Source: Chloroflexi bacterium RBG_16_51_16
Lineage (GTDB): Bacteria; Chloroflexota; Anaerolineae; Anaerolineales; Villigracilaceae
Length of the DNA: 15,411 nucleotides
Direction of reading: 5' to 3'
Assembly (NCBI GenBank): GCA_001796785.1
Contig: MGNL01000105.1
Coordinates: 926 to 16,336 of the forward strand
Part shown: piece after piece, positions 7,205 through 14,216 of the stretch
Layout of the letters: every line of letters begins with the position of its first letter
Position numbering within the stretch: position 1 is the first letter of the stretch
Translations under genes and position numbers: made by a program
The notes under the pieces: model-generated
The model's input: only the letters and a program-made list of their open reading frames with translations
What the model was told of the DNA's origin: nothing
Databases searched by the model: none

Positions 7205-9490
7205 TCAATCACCTTGCTGACCTGCTGTTTCCAAACCTGAGCTCGAGCCGGGATCCTTTTTTAGCCTGGCTTCGTTTTCCAATTTCGCAGGAGCTGCCCC
7301 AGCTATATCCAGTACAGGACCTAATAAATCTTTTCCGTTATCACGGTTTGGAACTTCGCTGGAACTGTTCCGGATTATCTCAATGCACTCTTTCCCGCTC
7401 AGGTCGCCCTTCTTCAAAAGGACTTCCGCGACCGCATGGACTTCCGTGCTCCGGTTTCTCAGGATCTGTTCCGTTTGATCCTCGAGCTGCTGCCAGAATT
7501 TCTCAACCAAGGCGATCCTACCCTCGATGCTCCGGGCAGGCGCCTGCACGATATCCATGGCTACCGGTGGACCAAAGTAGCCGTGATTGGCCAGGGTCCA
7601 CAACCGGGTGCGTATGCTCTGGAAATCTGAACTAGCACCGGTCCAATATTCTCCCAGGAAAACTTTTACAGCCACATGGCCAGCCATGGAGACGAGGATA
7701 TCTGCTACAAGTGTCCGCAGGGGAAGGGAATAGATATCGTAGTTGGGAACCGGCAGCACATAACCAAGCGCCTCCGACCGGCGGATGATGCTCACGCGTA
7801 CGATCCGTTCATCCGGCCGCAAATGATACTGGGCGACCGCATGCCCGGCTTCGTGATACGCCACCTGGCGGCGTTGATCCTCCTCCATCTCCTCGATCGG
7901 GTTTTCCAAACCCATAGCCTGCTCCTGGAAGGCCAGTTCGATGTCGTGCTGGGAAACCTTGTCACGATCATCGAAGAGCGCCAGTCGGACGGCATCCTTG
8001 GTGATAGCGGACATCATCTTCGCGGGCGTAGCCCAGGCCGTGTCGCTCACAATGGCTTCAATATCCACACTTTCATCATGGCTGATCTTATTTAGATAAT
8101 ATTTTGTGATCTCCCTCCGGCCCGCACGGTCGGGTTTATCCACAACGATGGTGCGGTCGAAGCGACCCGGCCGGGTGAGGGCGGGGTCGAGCACATCCGG
8201 ACGGTTGGTGGAACCCATAAAGAGGACGTGCCAGTTGCGGGGCGGGACGGGTTTCTTGAGCAATTGATGCCAACGAGCGCGCCATTTTTCCGAGCGCGTC
8301 ATTTCATTGATACCATCCATTTCATAAAGCAACCGCGTTAGGGCCCCCGTCCCACCACCGAACATTCCACCCATGCCCATGCCCATTCCGGCCTGACCGC
8401 CTCCCATCACACCCCCGCGCGACATGCCCACCGCATCGATCTCATCGATGTAGGCAATACAAGCCCCGTATTCCCTGGCCAGCTTGCGGGCTTTCCGGAT
8501 GAAGGAAATCATTTTCAATACATCCACACCCATGAACATGGCACGGAAACCGGACGCTTCAATGGAGATGAAGGCAATGCCCGCCTCACCGGCCATGCAC
8601 TTGGCCAGCATCGTCTTGCCGGTCCCGGGTTCCCCATAAAGAAGCAAGCCATTGATGAACTGGCCGCCCATCTTCTGGAATTTGTTCCGGTCTGAGAGCA
8701 GGTAGATCCACTGCCGAACGAGCTTTAATAAGTTGGGCTGCCCCTTGTAATCATCGAAATTCATCTGCTTGGGATCACCAGGGCGGATGGTTTCCACCCG
8801 GGATTGGGCCATGAACCAGAAGATGGCTACAAATTGAATAACCACGAATGCGATCGCGAACAGGATTCGGAAAACAAATCCAAGCAAGACCAGGATGACA
8901 TTGAGGACTTCCGGATTGACTACCGCCCAATAAACCAGGCCATTTAACGCAGCCCAACCCAGAATACCGAAGAAAAAACGAGCCGGTTTACCGGAAGCGG
9001 CCCAGACGAATACGCGCAGCTGGACGTAGATGAACAGGAGTCCCAAGAGGACGTATGCCAGGATCAAAAGCCCACCGTAAGTATACGAGCGGGCGTTTTC
9101 ATTTGCGATCGCCAAGGAGACCAGGCTGTTGACGAAGAACCACACAAGCAATCCAGCGATCACCCACCATCTCCAGCTTCGCAAATTGCTGAGGATATAA
9201 CCGAGACTGCCGATGGATAGCGGATTTAGCCACCAGGCTGCGGCCACCCCGTAGAGCAAGATTTCATCGGCTCGCGAGCGCGGCGCGTTGTTGAGCATGT
9301 ATAAGATCAACGGTACAGAGACGAACAGGGTTAGCAACAGGCCGAGGATCCATCCAACACCGCCGTAAAAATCGCTTTGAGCCCAGCTGTTCCGCGCTGC
9401 GTGAGTTGCCAAGCTGGGATTCTTTTCCTCCCTCCCCTTGATCAATGCCTTTGAACCCGGATCCTGGATACCAATATTAGTCGCTGACAT
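7205..9490 (-). CDS. FtsH-like membrane-bound AAA+ zinc metalloprotease (M41-like), polytopic
   Basis: This 761-residue protein combines an AAA+ unfoldase with an M41-type peptidase. The N-terminal 230 residues contain about six hydrophobic segments (near 45-66, 76-97, 107-127, 137-157, 172-192 and 195-228), whereas classical FtsH has two. AAA features are Walker A G286-EPGTGK-T293, a pore loop 'FRAMFMGV' (315-322), Walker B 'IAYIDEID' with D349/E350, and the second region of homology with R440, R443 and R446. The peptidase has H546-EAG-H550, and D622 in 'GASSDFQ' fits the third zinc ligand of FtsH. Odd points are a Gly/Met-rich insert (about 357-381) after Walker B and a basic insert of about 25 residues (395-420) before sensor 1. 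The start has GAGGTG at 9500-9495 on the minus strand. It is likely an ATP-dependent membrane quality-control protease; substrates are unknown. Confidence 0.9.
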   Translation of the reverse strand: MSATNIGIQDPGSKALIKGREEKNPSLATHAARNSWAQSDFYGGVGWILGLLLTLFVSVPLILYMLNNAPRSRADEILLYGVAAAWWLNPLSIGSLGYILSNLRSWRWWVIAGLLVWFFVNSLVSLAIANENARSYTYGGLLILAYVLLGLLFIYVQLRVFVWAASGKPARFFFGILGWAALNGLVYWAVVNPEVLNVILVLLGFVFRILFAIAFVVIQFVAIFWFMAQSRVETIRPGDPKQMNFDDYKGQPNLLKLVRQWIYLLSDRNKFQKMGGQFINGLLLYGEPGTGKTMLAKCMAGEAGIAFISIEASGFRAMFMGVDVLKMISFIRKARKLAREYGACIAYIDEIDAVGMSRGGVMGGGQAGMGMGMGGMFGGGTGALTRLLYEMDGINEMTRSEKWRARWHQLLKKPVPPRNWHVLFMGSTNRPDVLDPALTRPGRFDRTIVVDKPDRAGRREITKYYLNKISHDESVDIEAIVSDTAWATPAKMMSAITKDAVRLALFDDRDKVSQHDIELAFQEQAMGLENPIEEMEEDQRRQVAYHEAGHAVAQYHLRPDERIVRVSIIRRSEALGYVLPVPNYDIYSLPLRTLVADILVSMAGHVAVKVFLGEYWTGASSDFQSIRTRLWTLANHGYFGPPVAMDIVQAPARSIEGRIALVEKFWQQLEDQTEQILRNRSTEVHAVAEVLLKKGDLSGKECIEIIRNSSSEVPNRDNGKDLLGPVLDIAGAAPAKLENEARLKKDPGSSSGLETAGQQGD

Positions 9491-9745
9491 GATTCACCTC
9501 AAATCAAACCGGTAAGTCGCATACTGATCCGTAGTAAATCGATACAAGGTTATTGAATGCTCCTCCTGTCATCGATCAATAATTAACTAGTTAAGAAGAG
9601 CACAAATGTTTTGGATTCGGTAGAGTTTACACCCAAACATCGAAAGCGGATACCTTTCCAGCCTTTTCTTATCCAGTTTTTAGCCGAGATGGGGACTCTC
9701 TTAGGGGGTGGACATTCAATGCGGGCTGGGCAATAATTGCGCATC
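9491..9745. promoter_or_regulatory. Divergent intergenic region with a 12-bp palindrome
   Basis: This 255-bp stretch must hold the promoters of the minus-strand AAA protease and of the plus-strand small-protein/cupin pair. The only sharp element is a perfect palindrome TTAACTAGTTAA at 9583-9594, about 95 bp before the protease start and a candidate operator. I see no consensus -35/-10 pair on either strand. Confidence 0.35.
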
Positions 9746-9967
9746 ATGCCGCTCCAACTAGAGCTCGGTGACCGGGTAAAGGTGCGCCTCGATTCCAGCT
9801 TCTGGCGCAGTCAGGGATGGTTCGAAGGTGTGGTACAGAAAGTCCAACCTTATTCCCAACACCGAAGGTTTTATTGGATCGAATTAGACCAGGAAGTCGA
9901 AGGGATCGACGGAAGCAGGACCCGATTCGTATCCGTGTTCAATCCGAGTAACTACCAGAAACTTTAA
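9746..9967 (+). CDS. Small SH3/Tudor-like beta-barrel protein (73 aa), hypothetical
   Basis: The protein has alternating hydrophobic/charged beta-strand segments ('LELGDRVKVRLD', 'GWFEGVVQKVQ', 'RRFYWIELDQ', 'TRFVSVFNP') separated by turns. This resembles small SH3-, KOW- or Tudor-type barrels that often bind nucleic acid or partner proteins. I do not recognise a named family. The ATG at 9746 is preferred; a TTG at 9737 would add three residues, and neither has a strong ribosome binding site. It lies 19 nt upstream of the cupin gene and is probably cotranscribed with it. Confidence 0.6.
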   Translation: MPLQLELGDRVKVRLDSSFWRSQGWFEGVVQKVQPYSQHRRFYWIELDQEVEGIDGSRTRFVSVFNPSNYQKL

Positions 9968-9986
9968 AGGAACAAGGAGGAAAAGA

Positions 9987-10475
9987 ATGTCAAACGCTCA
10001 TCTTAAAAAACACAAATTTACCAAGGGTTATCTGCTCAATCCGGACCAGGGTGTTCCCGGACATGATTCAGATGTCAAGGCTTCCCGATTATCCACCATG
10101 GGAGCTTTGAGTGTCATCGCGACCGAGGCCATCAGCGGCGCACCTCTGCATGTGCATACCCGGGAGGACGAATATTTTTACGTCGAATCGGGCACACTCA
10201 TCATCCACTGCGGGGAGGATGTGTTCCGTGCCGGTCCCGGCTCATTCGTGTTCCTTCCGCGTCAAGTGCCTCACTCCTGGGATGTATTCGGTGGAGGGAT
10301 CGCCAGGATTTTGATGATGACCGTCCCAGCCATGCTGGAGGAATTCCTGCGTGAATTCCATGCGCCTTCGGTTGTGGCGAGAGACAAGATCGCCACCAAA
10401 TACGGAATTACGTTCCTGCCGGAAGCGCCGTTGAGGATCACCCGTGAGGTAAAAAATGACTCATCCGCTGGTTGA
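9987..10475 (+). CDS. Single-domain cupin protein
   Basis: This is a 162-residue soluble beta-barrel protein. Cupin motif 1 is seen as H55-x-H57-x4-E62 followed by G69, and motif 2 as G83-P-G85 ... P91 ... H97 ('AGPGSFVFLPRQVPHSW'). The four residues H55, H57, E62 and H97 would bind one metal ion. The sequence resembles quercetin-dioxygenase-like small cupins, whose activities range over dioxygenases, isomerases and sugar-binding proteins, so the substrate is open. The C-terminal 45 residues form helices and a short strand beyond the barrel. AAGGAGG (9973-9979) gives a strong start. It follows the small barrel protein by 19 nt and ends in a terminator, so the two form a short operon. Confidence 0.85.
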   Translation: MSNAHLKKHKFTKGYLLNPDQGVPGHDSDVKASRLSTMGALSVIATEAISGAPLHVHTREDEYFYVESGTLIIHCGEDVFRAGPGSFVFLPRQVPHSWDVFGGGIARILMMTVPAMLEEFLREFHAPSVVARDKIATKYGITFLPEAPLRITREVKNDSSAG

Positions 10476-10516
10476 TTCCAAATCCTGGCTCAAGGTCGCC
10501 GGCTGACAGAACGAGC

Positions 10517-10550
10517 AGTGGATGTGCCAACCGCATCCACTTTAGTTTTC
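10517..10550 (+). terminator. Rho-independent terminator after the cupin gene
   Basis: AGTGGATG (10517-10524) pairs perfectly with CATCCACT (10534-10541) across a 9-nt loop, and the T-rich run TTAGTTTTC follows. It lies between convergent genes. Confidence 0.7.
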
Positions 10551-10559
10551 CATAGCTAA

Positions 10560-11438
10560 TTATAGTAATTCGCCTTGTTGATAGGTGCTGGTCTCCAGGT
10601 CGTCCCAGGGAAGTGCAGGGAGTGGGATGCGTCCGGCTGCCATTCTATAGAACAACCGGCTAATGAACGGAGCGAAGCGGGGGTCAGGACAATGGCAGAA
10701 CACATAGACATCCTCCCCACCCGCCAGACGCGGCGTCAACCGATCGATCCAGGCTTCAAGAAAGGTTGAGTTGAATTGGCGGCGCGGGTGTCCGACAAAC
10801 CTTAGGAAGGTAAAACTTTTCTTCAACGTAGTCAAATCAGTAGATCTTTCCACTGCACTTAGATCATTGAGGAGAAAGTCATAAGCATCGCTGCCAGGAA
10901 ACAAACGAGGAGCCAGCGTGCGGATAGGGCGTGTATCCAGGATGACCTGCGTCATTCCAAGTTGCTCCAGGGTTCGGGTCAGTTTAGTGTGGTTGATGGA
11001 TTGAAACCAATCCGCGTGCCGGACTTCCACCGCCAGGCGAACGTCCACCGGCCAAGCCTCCAGAAATCCCACCAGCTCCTCAAAAAAGTCTGGTGAGAAC
11101 GCCGGGGAGAGCTGGAGGAACATTGGACCTAACCGAGATCCAAGCTCCTGCATTCTGTGGACAAATTCACGCGCTTTTTTAATATTTTCACTCAATTTCC
11201 CTGCGTGACTGATCGCCTTGGGTAGTTTTGGACAAAACTGGAATCGGTCGGGAGTATCGTTGACCCAACTGGCAATCGTCTTCGATTCGGGTAGCGCGTA
11301 AAAAGTCGTGTTGCCTTCGATCGTGGTCAACCTCCGGGAATATTCCCTCAGGTAATCCGTTGGTTTAGTGCCCATAGGATAAAAATTTCCAACCCATCCC
11401 TTGAATGACCAAACCGGGCAGCCAATGAATAACGGCAT
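10560..11438 (-). CDS. DUF72 (YecE-like) TIM-barrel protein
   Basis: This protein of about 292 residues matches the DUF72/YecE family, a TIM-barrel group of unproven biochemical role. The typical opening 'IGCPVWSFKGWVGNFYP' (family consensus IGtsGWsY..W...FYP), 'TIEGNTTFYALPE' with the conserved N-TTFY, 'FCPKLPKAISH', 'FLQLSPAFSPDFFEELVGFLEAWP', 'LAVEVRHADWF' and 'DVYVFCHCPD' are all present in order. I choose the ATG at 11438, where the conserved domain begins. A GTG at 11501 would add 21 residues without similarity and has no ribosome binding site. A TATAAT on the minus strand (11450-11445) lies only 6 bases before this ATG, hinting at a leaderless transcript. No neighbour clarifies its role. 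Confidence 0.85.
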   Translation of the reverse strand: MPLFIGCPVWSFKGWVGNFYPMGTKPTDYLREYSRRLTTIEGNTTFYALPESKTIASWVNDTPDRFQFCPKLPKAISHAGKLSENIKKAREFVHRMQELGSRLGPMFLQLSPAFSPDFFEELVGFLEAWPVDVRLAVEVRHADWFQSINHTKLTRTLEQLGMTQVILDTRPIRTLAPRLFPGSDAYDFLLNDLSAVERSTDLTTLKKSFTFLRFVGHPRRQFNSTFLEAWIDRLTPRLAGGEDVYVFCHCPDPRFAPFISRLFYRMAAGRIPLPALPWDDLETSTYQQGELL

Positions 11439-11538
11439 CTCCGGATTATATGTGAAGGATTGAAACGAAGTGTTCTTGAGGCAATCCCTAACAATCGCCA
11501 CTGATGGTTATACGCAATTTTTATTCAATTCGACATCC

Positions 11539-11567
11539 TTGACATCAAAAAACCAGGGTGCTATACT
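11539..11567 (+). promoter_or_regulatory. Near-consensus promoter of the microcompartment operon
   Basis: A perfect -35 TTGACA (11539-11544) and a -10 TATACT (11562-11567) are separated by exactly 17 bp. The bases TGC just before the -10 form an extended -10 element. Transcription should start near 11574. Such a strong promoter fits an operon kept off by a repressor. Confidence 0.85.
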
Positions 11568-11577
11568 ATTTAGGAAC

Positions 11578-11600
11578 ATGTTGGTATATGTTGGTATATG
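11578..11600 (+). promoter_or_regulatory. Tandem 10-bp repeat, candidate operator for the GntR regulator
   Basis: ATGTTGGTAT is repeated exactly twice head to tail (11578-11587 and 11588-11597) and followed by a third ATG. The period of 10 bp puts the repeats on the same helix face. They sit just downstream of the predicted start site, where a bound repressor would block initiation or early elongation. The TTGGTAT core resembles half-sites (TGGTAT) known for HutC-subfamily GntR proteins, which usually bind inverted rather than direct repeats. Confidence 0.55.
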
Positions 11601-11615
11601 TAGAATAAACAATAA

Positions 11616-12401
11616 ATGAAATTAGAACAAAAAGCCAATCCACTTTACCAGGCTGTTTCAGAGGCTATCCTGAAAAGAATTTCATCGGGTGAATTAAAAC
11701 CTAACGACAGGCTGCCATCCGAAAGCGACCTGGGTGAATTTTATGAGGTTGGCAGGAACACGGTCCGACGCGCACTTAGTGAGCTGGTCGATGATGGGTA
11801 TTTGAAGACCATTCCCGGCCTGGGAACTTTCGTGGAGGACAGCCGGCTATTGAAGTCGGCGGAGTACCTGAGCGGATTATCCCAGGAGATGCAGATCCAC
11901 CAGAAGAAAGTAACCAGCGAGGTCCTGGAAGCCAAATTAATTAGTGCTGATCCTTTCTTGACCCGAAAACTTCAAGTACCCCTTGGAGCCGAGATCGTTT
12001 TTCTTTACCGGGTGCGGGAGTTGGATGGCGAACCTTCCGCCATCGAGCGGGCATACCTACCGCATATGCTGTGCCCGGGCATCCTTAAATATGATTTTTC
12101 AAGCCAGTCGCTGTATGGGACTTTATCGGATGTGTACCACCAACGACCGTGGCGAGCCGAGCAGGAGATCGAAGCCAGCCTGGCCACCAATGAAGTCGCC
12201 CGCCTGTTGAAGATGACACAACCTGCTGTGGTCCTGGCCTTCCATCGAGAGACCCGCCTTGAAGATGGCCAGGTGATCGAATATGTCGATTCCGAGCTCC
12301 GTGCCGATCGCTTCCGATTCTATGCCAACCTGCGGCTGATGGGTGCGCCTGAATCGGTCACCTTTCGCAGGCTCCCCGTGGAAAGCCGTCAGATTGGATA
12401 A
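11616..12401 (+). CDS. GntR-family (HutC/UTRA subfamily) transcriptional regulator of the BMC operon
   Basis: This is a 261-residue regulator. The N-terminal winged helix spans residues 9-73 ('LYQAVSEAILKRISSGELKP', 'RLPSESDLGEFYEVGRNTVR', wing 'GYLKTIPGLGTFV'). A UTRA effector-binding domain spans about 95-240 ('PLGAEIVFLYRVRELDGEP', 'SAIERAYLP', 'VIEYVDSELRADRFRFYANL'). UTRA domains commonly bind sugar phosphates or similar small metabolites, which suits an operon for sugar-phosphate breakdown, so a substrate-induced repressor is likely. It is the first gene of the operon, only 2 nt before the RpiB-like gene, so it controls its own level. The ribosome binding site is weak, consistent with low regulator expression. 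Confidence 0.9.
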   Translation: MKLEQKANPLYQAVSEAILKRISSGELKPNDRLPSESDLGEFYEVGRNTVRRALSELVDDGYLKTIPGLGTFVEDSRLLKSAEYLSGLSQEMQIHQKKVTSEVLEAKLISADPFLTRKLQVPLGAEIVFLYRVRELDGEPSAIERAYLPHMLCPGILKYDFSSQSLYGTLSDVYHQRPWRAEQEIEASLATNEVARLLKMTQPAVVLAFHRETRLEDGQVIEYVDSELRADRFRFYANLRLMGAPESVTFRRLPVESRQIG

Positions 12402-12403
12402 AG

Positions 12404-12979
12404 ATGAGCTTGATCTCGGATGAAGAGTTAAAAGTGATCGTCGAAAAAGTTGTGCACCGCACGATGACGGAAAATCCTTCTAAAGCAGTTGGAACTGACG
12501 CCTCCGATGTTACCGATCCTAAAGCCATCGCCCTTGGTGCCGATCACGGCGGATACAAGATGAAGGAAATGTTAAAAGGACACCTGGCTTCGGCTGGCTA
12601 TCGAATCATCGATTGCGGTACAGACAGTACAGAATCCGTGGATTATCCTGATTTCGCCCGGGCGGTAGCAGAAAAGGTAAGCTCGCAAACCGCCTGGCGA
12701 GGCATCATCGTTGACGGAGCAGGAATTGGCAGCTGCATGACAGCCAACAAAGTTAACGGTGTGCGGGCTGCCATGTGCCATGATCACGCCACTGCGGTGA
12801 ACAGCCGCGAGCATAACGACGCCAACGTCCTCACTCTGGGGGCCGGTCTCTTAGGCGATAACCTGGCGATCCAGATCGTGGACACCTGGCTGAAAACCGA
12901 ATTTGCCGGTGGCAGGCACTCCCGGCGCGTAGAAAAGATAATGGCGGTTGAACAGCGAGCGGTGAAAGCAGGTAACTAG
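12404..12979 (+). CDS. rpiB: RpiB-family sugar-phosphate isomerase with N-terminal encapsulation-type helix
   Basis: This is a 191-residue protein of the RpiB/LacA/LacB family, which interconverts aldose and ketose phosphates (ribose-5-P to ribulose-5-P in RpiB). The family core (about 40-186) shows 'ALGADHGGYKMKE' (D47, H48), 'DYPDFA', 'GIGSCMTANKVNGVRAA', 'REHNDANVLTLGA' (H137, N138) and 'GGRHSRRVEKI' (R171, H172). Known RpiBs are about 145-150 residues; here about 38 are added in front. Residues 5-21 are an amphipathic helix ('SDEELKVIVEKVVHRTM') followed by a flexible linker, the usual form of a microcompartment encapsulation peptide. The position of the catalytic Cys of E. coli-type RpiB ('CGTG') is D104 ('VDGAG'), as in LacA, so the substrate may not be ribose-5-P. 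It starts 2 nt after the regulator, with no good ribosome binding site, suggesting translational coupling. Confidence 0.85.
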   Translation: MSLISDEELKVIVEKVVHRTMTENPSKAVGTDASDVTDPKAIALGADHGGYKMKEMLKGHLASAGYRIIDCGTDSTESVDYPDFARAVAEKVSSQTAWRGIIVDGAGIGSCMTANKVNGVRAAMCHDHATAVNSREHNDANVLTLGAGLLGDNLAIQIVDTWLKTEFAGGRHSRRVEKIMAVEQRAVKAGN

Positions 12980-12980
12980 G

Positions 12981-13910
12981 ATGGCGATGGATCAAAAAGA
13001 AATCGAACGGATCATCGAGGTTGTAACCCGTGAGGTGCTGGACGCACTCGCTGAGAGGCAAACCAATTCCAATCAGGATTCCGGCAAGCACTGCGAGCAC
13101 GAATGCGCAGACGGGATCTGTGTTCAAACCTGCTTCGATCACGTCGGTCACGTGATCAACGCCGGCGCGGAGAGGTTGACCTCCACCCTCGGCGGTATTC
13201 CAAGCGACGCAAGTATAGGCTCCATGATCGATCACACCTTATTAAAGCCCGATGTGACCCAGGATCAGATCGCACAGCTTTGTTTCGAAGCTCGCAAGTA
13301 CGGTTTTGCCTCCGTGTGCGTCAACCCGGGTCATGTCAAATTGTGTGCCGACCTGCTGCGCGGTTCTCCGGTGAAAGTATGCACGGTCATTGGGTTCCCG
13401 CTGGGAGCAACCTCACCCGAAGCAAAGGTCTACGAAACCGAGACCGCCTTGCGGGACGGCGCAACAGAAATTGACATGGTGATCAATATCGGTGCCCTCA
13501 AGGGCGGCGATTACACCTGGGTTGCGAGAGACATCCGGGGAGTGGTTGAAACATCCCACGCTGCAGGTGCCATTGTGAAGGTGATCATTGAAACTTCATT
13601 GTTGACCATTGACGAAAAAGTGAAAGCGTGCCTGTTGGCCAAGGAGGCCGACGCTGACTTCGTCAAGACGTCCACGGGGTTTGCCGGCGGGGGCGCGACC
13701 GTGGAAGATGTAGCTTTAATGCGCCGGGTGGTCGGTCCCGATATGGGAGTTAAAGCATCCGGTGGTGTCCATACTTATGAAGAAGCCCGCAGTATGGTTG
13801 AGGCAGGTGCGACCCGCATCGGCGCCAGCGCCGGGGTCAAGATCGTGCAAGGTTCAAAAAGCGACAAGCGGGAAACAACCCCAACCAATGTGGCTCCAAA
13901 GGCATATTAA
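12981..13910 (+). CDS. deoC: Deoxyribose-phosphate aldolase (DERA) with encapsulation-type helix and Cys4 cluster
   Basis: This 309-residue class I aldolase would cleave 2-deoxy-D-ribose-5-phosphate to glyceraldehyde-3-phosphate and acetaldehyde. The catalytic barrel (about 77-290) has D165 ('EIDMVIN'), Schiff-base K229 ('DFVKTSTGF') and K258 ('GVKASGG'), matching D102, K167 and K201 of E. coli DeoC. 'SMIDHTLLKPDVT' marks the domain start. The roughly 75-residue N-terminal extension is unusual. Residues 4-25 form an amphipathic helix with the same E-[LI]-x2-I-[IV]-E-x-V pattern as the helix on the RpiB neighbour, consistent with targeting to the compartment lumen. Residues 38-51 carry four cysteines spaced C-x3-C-x4-C-x3-C, with nearby histidines. 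The gene begins 1 nt after the isomerase stop codon and ends 9 nt before the first shell gene. Confidence 0.92.
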   Translation: MAMDQKEIERIIEVVTREVLDALAERQTNSNQDSGKHCEHECADGICVQTCFDHVGHVINAGAERLTSTLGGIPSDASIGSMIDHTLLKPDVTQDQIAQLCFEARKYGFASVCVNPGHVKLCADLLRGSPVKVCTVIGFPLGATSPEAKVYETETALRDGATEIDMVINIGALKGGDYTWVARDIRGVVETSHAAGAIVKVIIETSLLTIDEKVKACLLAKEADADFVKTSTGFAGGGATVEDVALMRRVVGPDMGVKASGGVHTYEEARSMVEAGATRIGASAGVKIVQGSKSDKRETTPTNVAPKAY

Positions 13911-13919
13911 AGAGCAAAG

Positions 13920-14210
13920 ATGTTAATCGCCCGAGTAATCGGCACAGCCATATCGACCATAAAAGATCCCAAGATCAAGGGCAGTAAACTGCTGATCTTG
14001 AAACAGACCGATCCAAAAGGAAACGAGCTCGGGCAGCCCTTCGTGGCTGTCGATCTGGTGGATGCCGGTGAAGGCGAATTGGTCCTCACGGGTCATGGAT
14101 CGAGCGCCCGTCAAACCAATATCACCAAGGATTGTCCGGTTGACGCGGTCATCATGGCTGTTATCGATCATCTGAATGTAGACGGTCAGGTTGTTTTTCG
14201 CAAGGAGTAA
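13920..14210 (+). CDS. BMC shell vertex protein, EutN/CcmL family (first copy)
   Basis: This is a 96-residue member of the EutN/CcmL (Pfam 03319, BMC-P) family, whose pentamers cap the vertices of bacterial microcompartments. The hallmark pattern is present: an N-terminal strand 'MLIARVIGTAISTIKDPKIKG' region, 'LLILKQTD', 'VAVDLVDAGEGELVLTGHGSSARQ' split across residues 42-65, and 'PVDAVIMAVIDHL' near the end. The length is normal for the family. It lies 9 nt after deoC and 6 nt before a second copy. Its presence is the clearest sign that the surrounding enzymes are microcompartment cargo. C72 is not shared by the second copy. Confidence 0.93.
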   Translation: MLIARVIGTAISTIKDPKIKGSKLLILKQTDPKGNELGQPFVAVDLVDAGEGELVLTGHGSSARQTNITKDCPVDAVIMAVIDHLNVDGQVVFRKE

Positions 14211-14216
14211 GCCTGG

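Noticed and set aside
11439..11501. GTG-started extension of the DUF72 protein
   Set aside because: There is no ribosome binding site, and the added 21 residues precede the conserved family start without similarity to it.
11578..11600. Tandem 10-bp repeat as a CRISPR or longer repeat array
   Set aside because: There are only two units without spacers; it is better read as a regulatory site.
12831..13235. Minus-strand open frame opposite the RpiB/DeoC junction
   Set aside because: The plus strand carries two well-supported enzymes here. The antisense frame has no ribosome binding site or family features.
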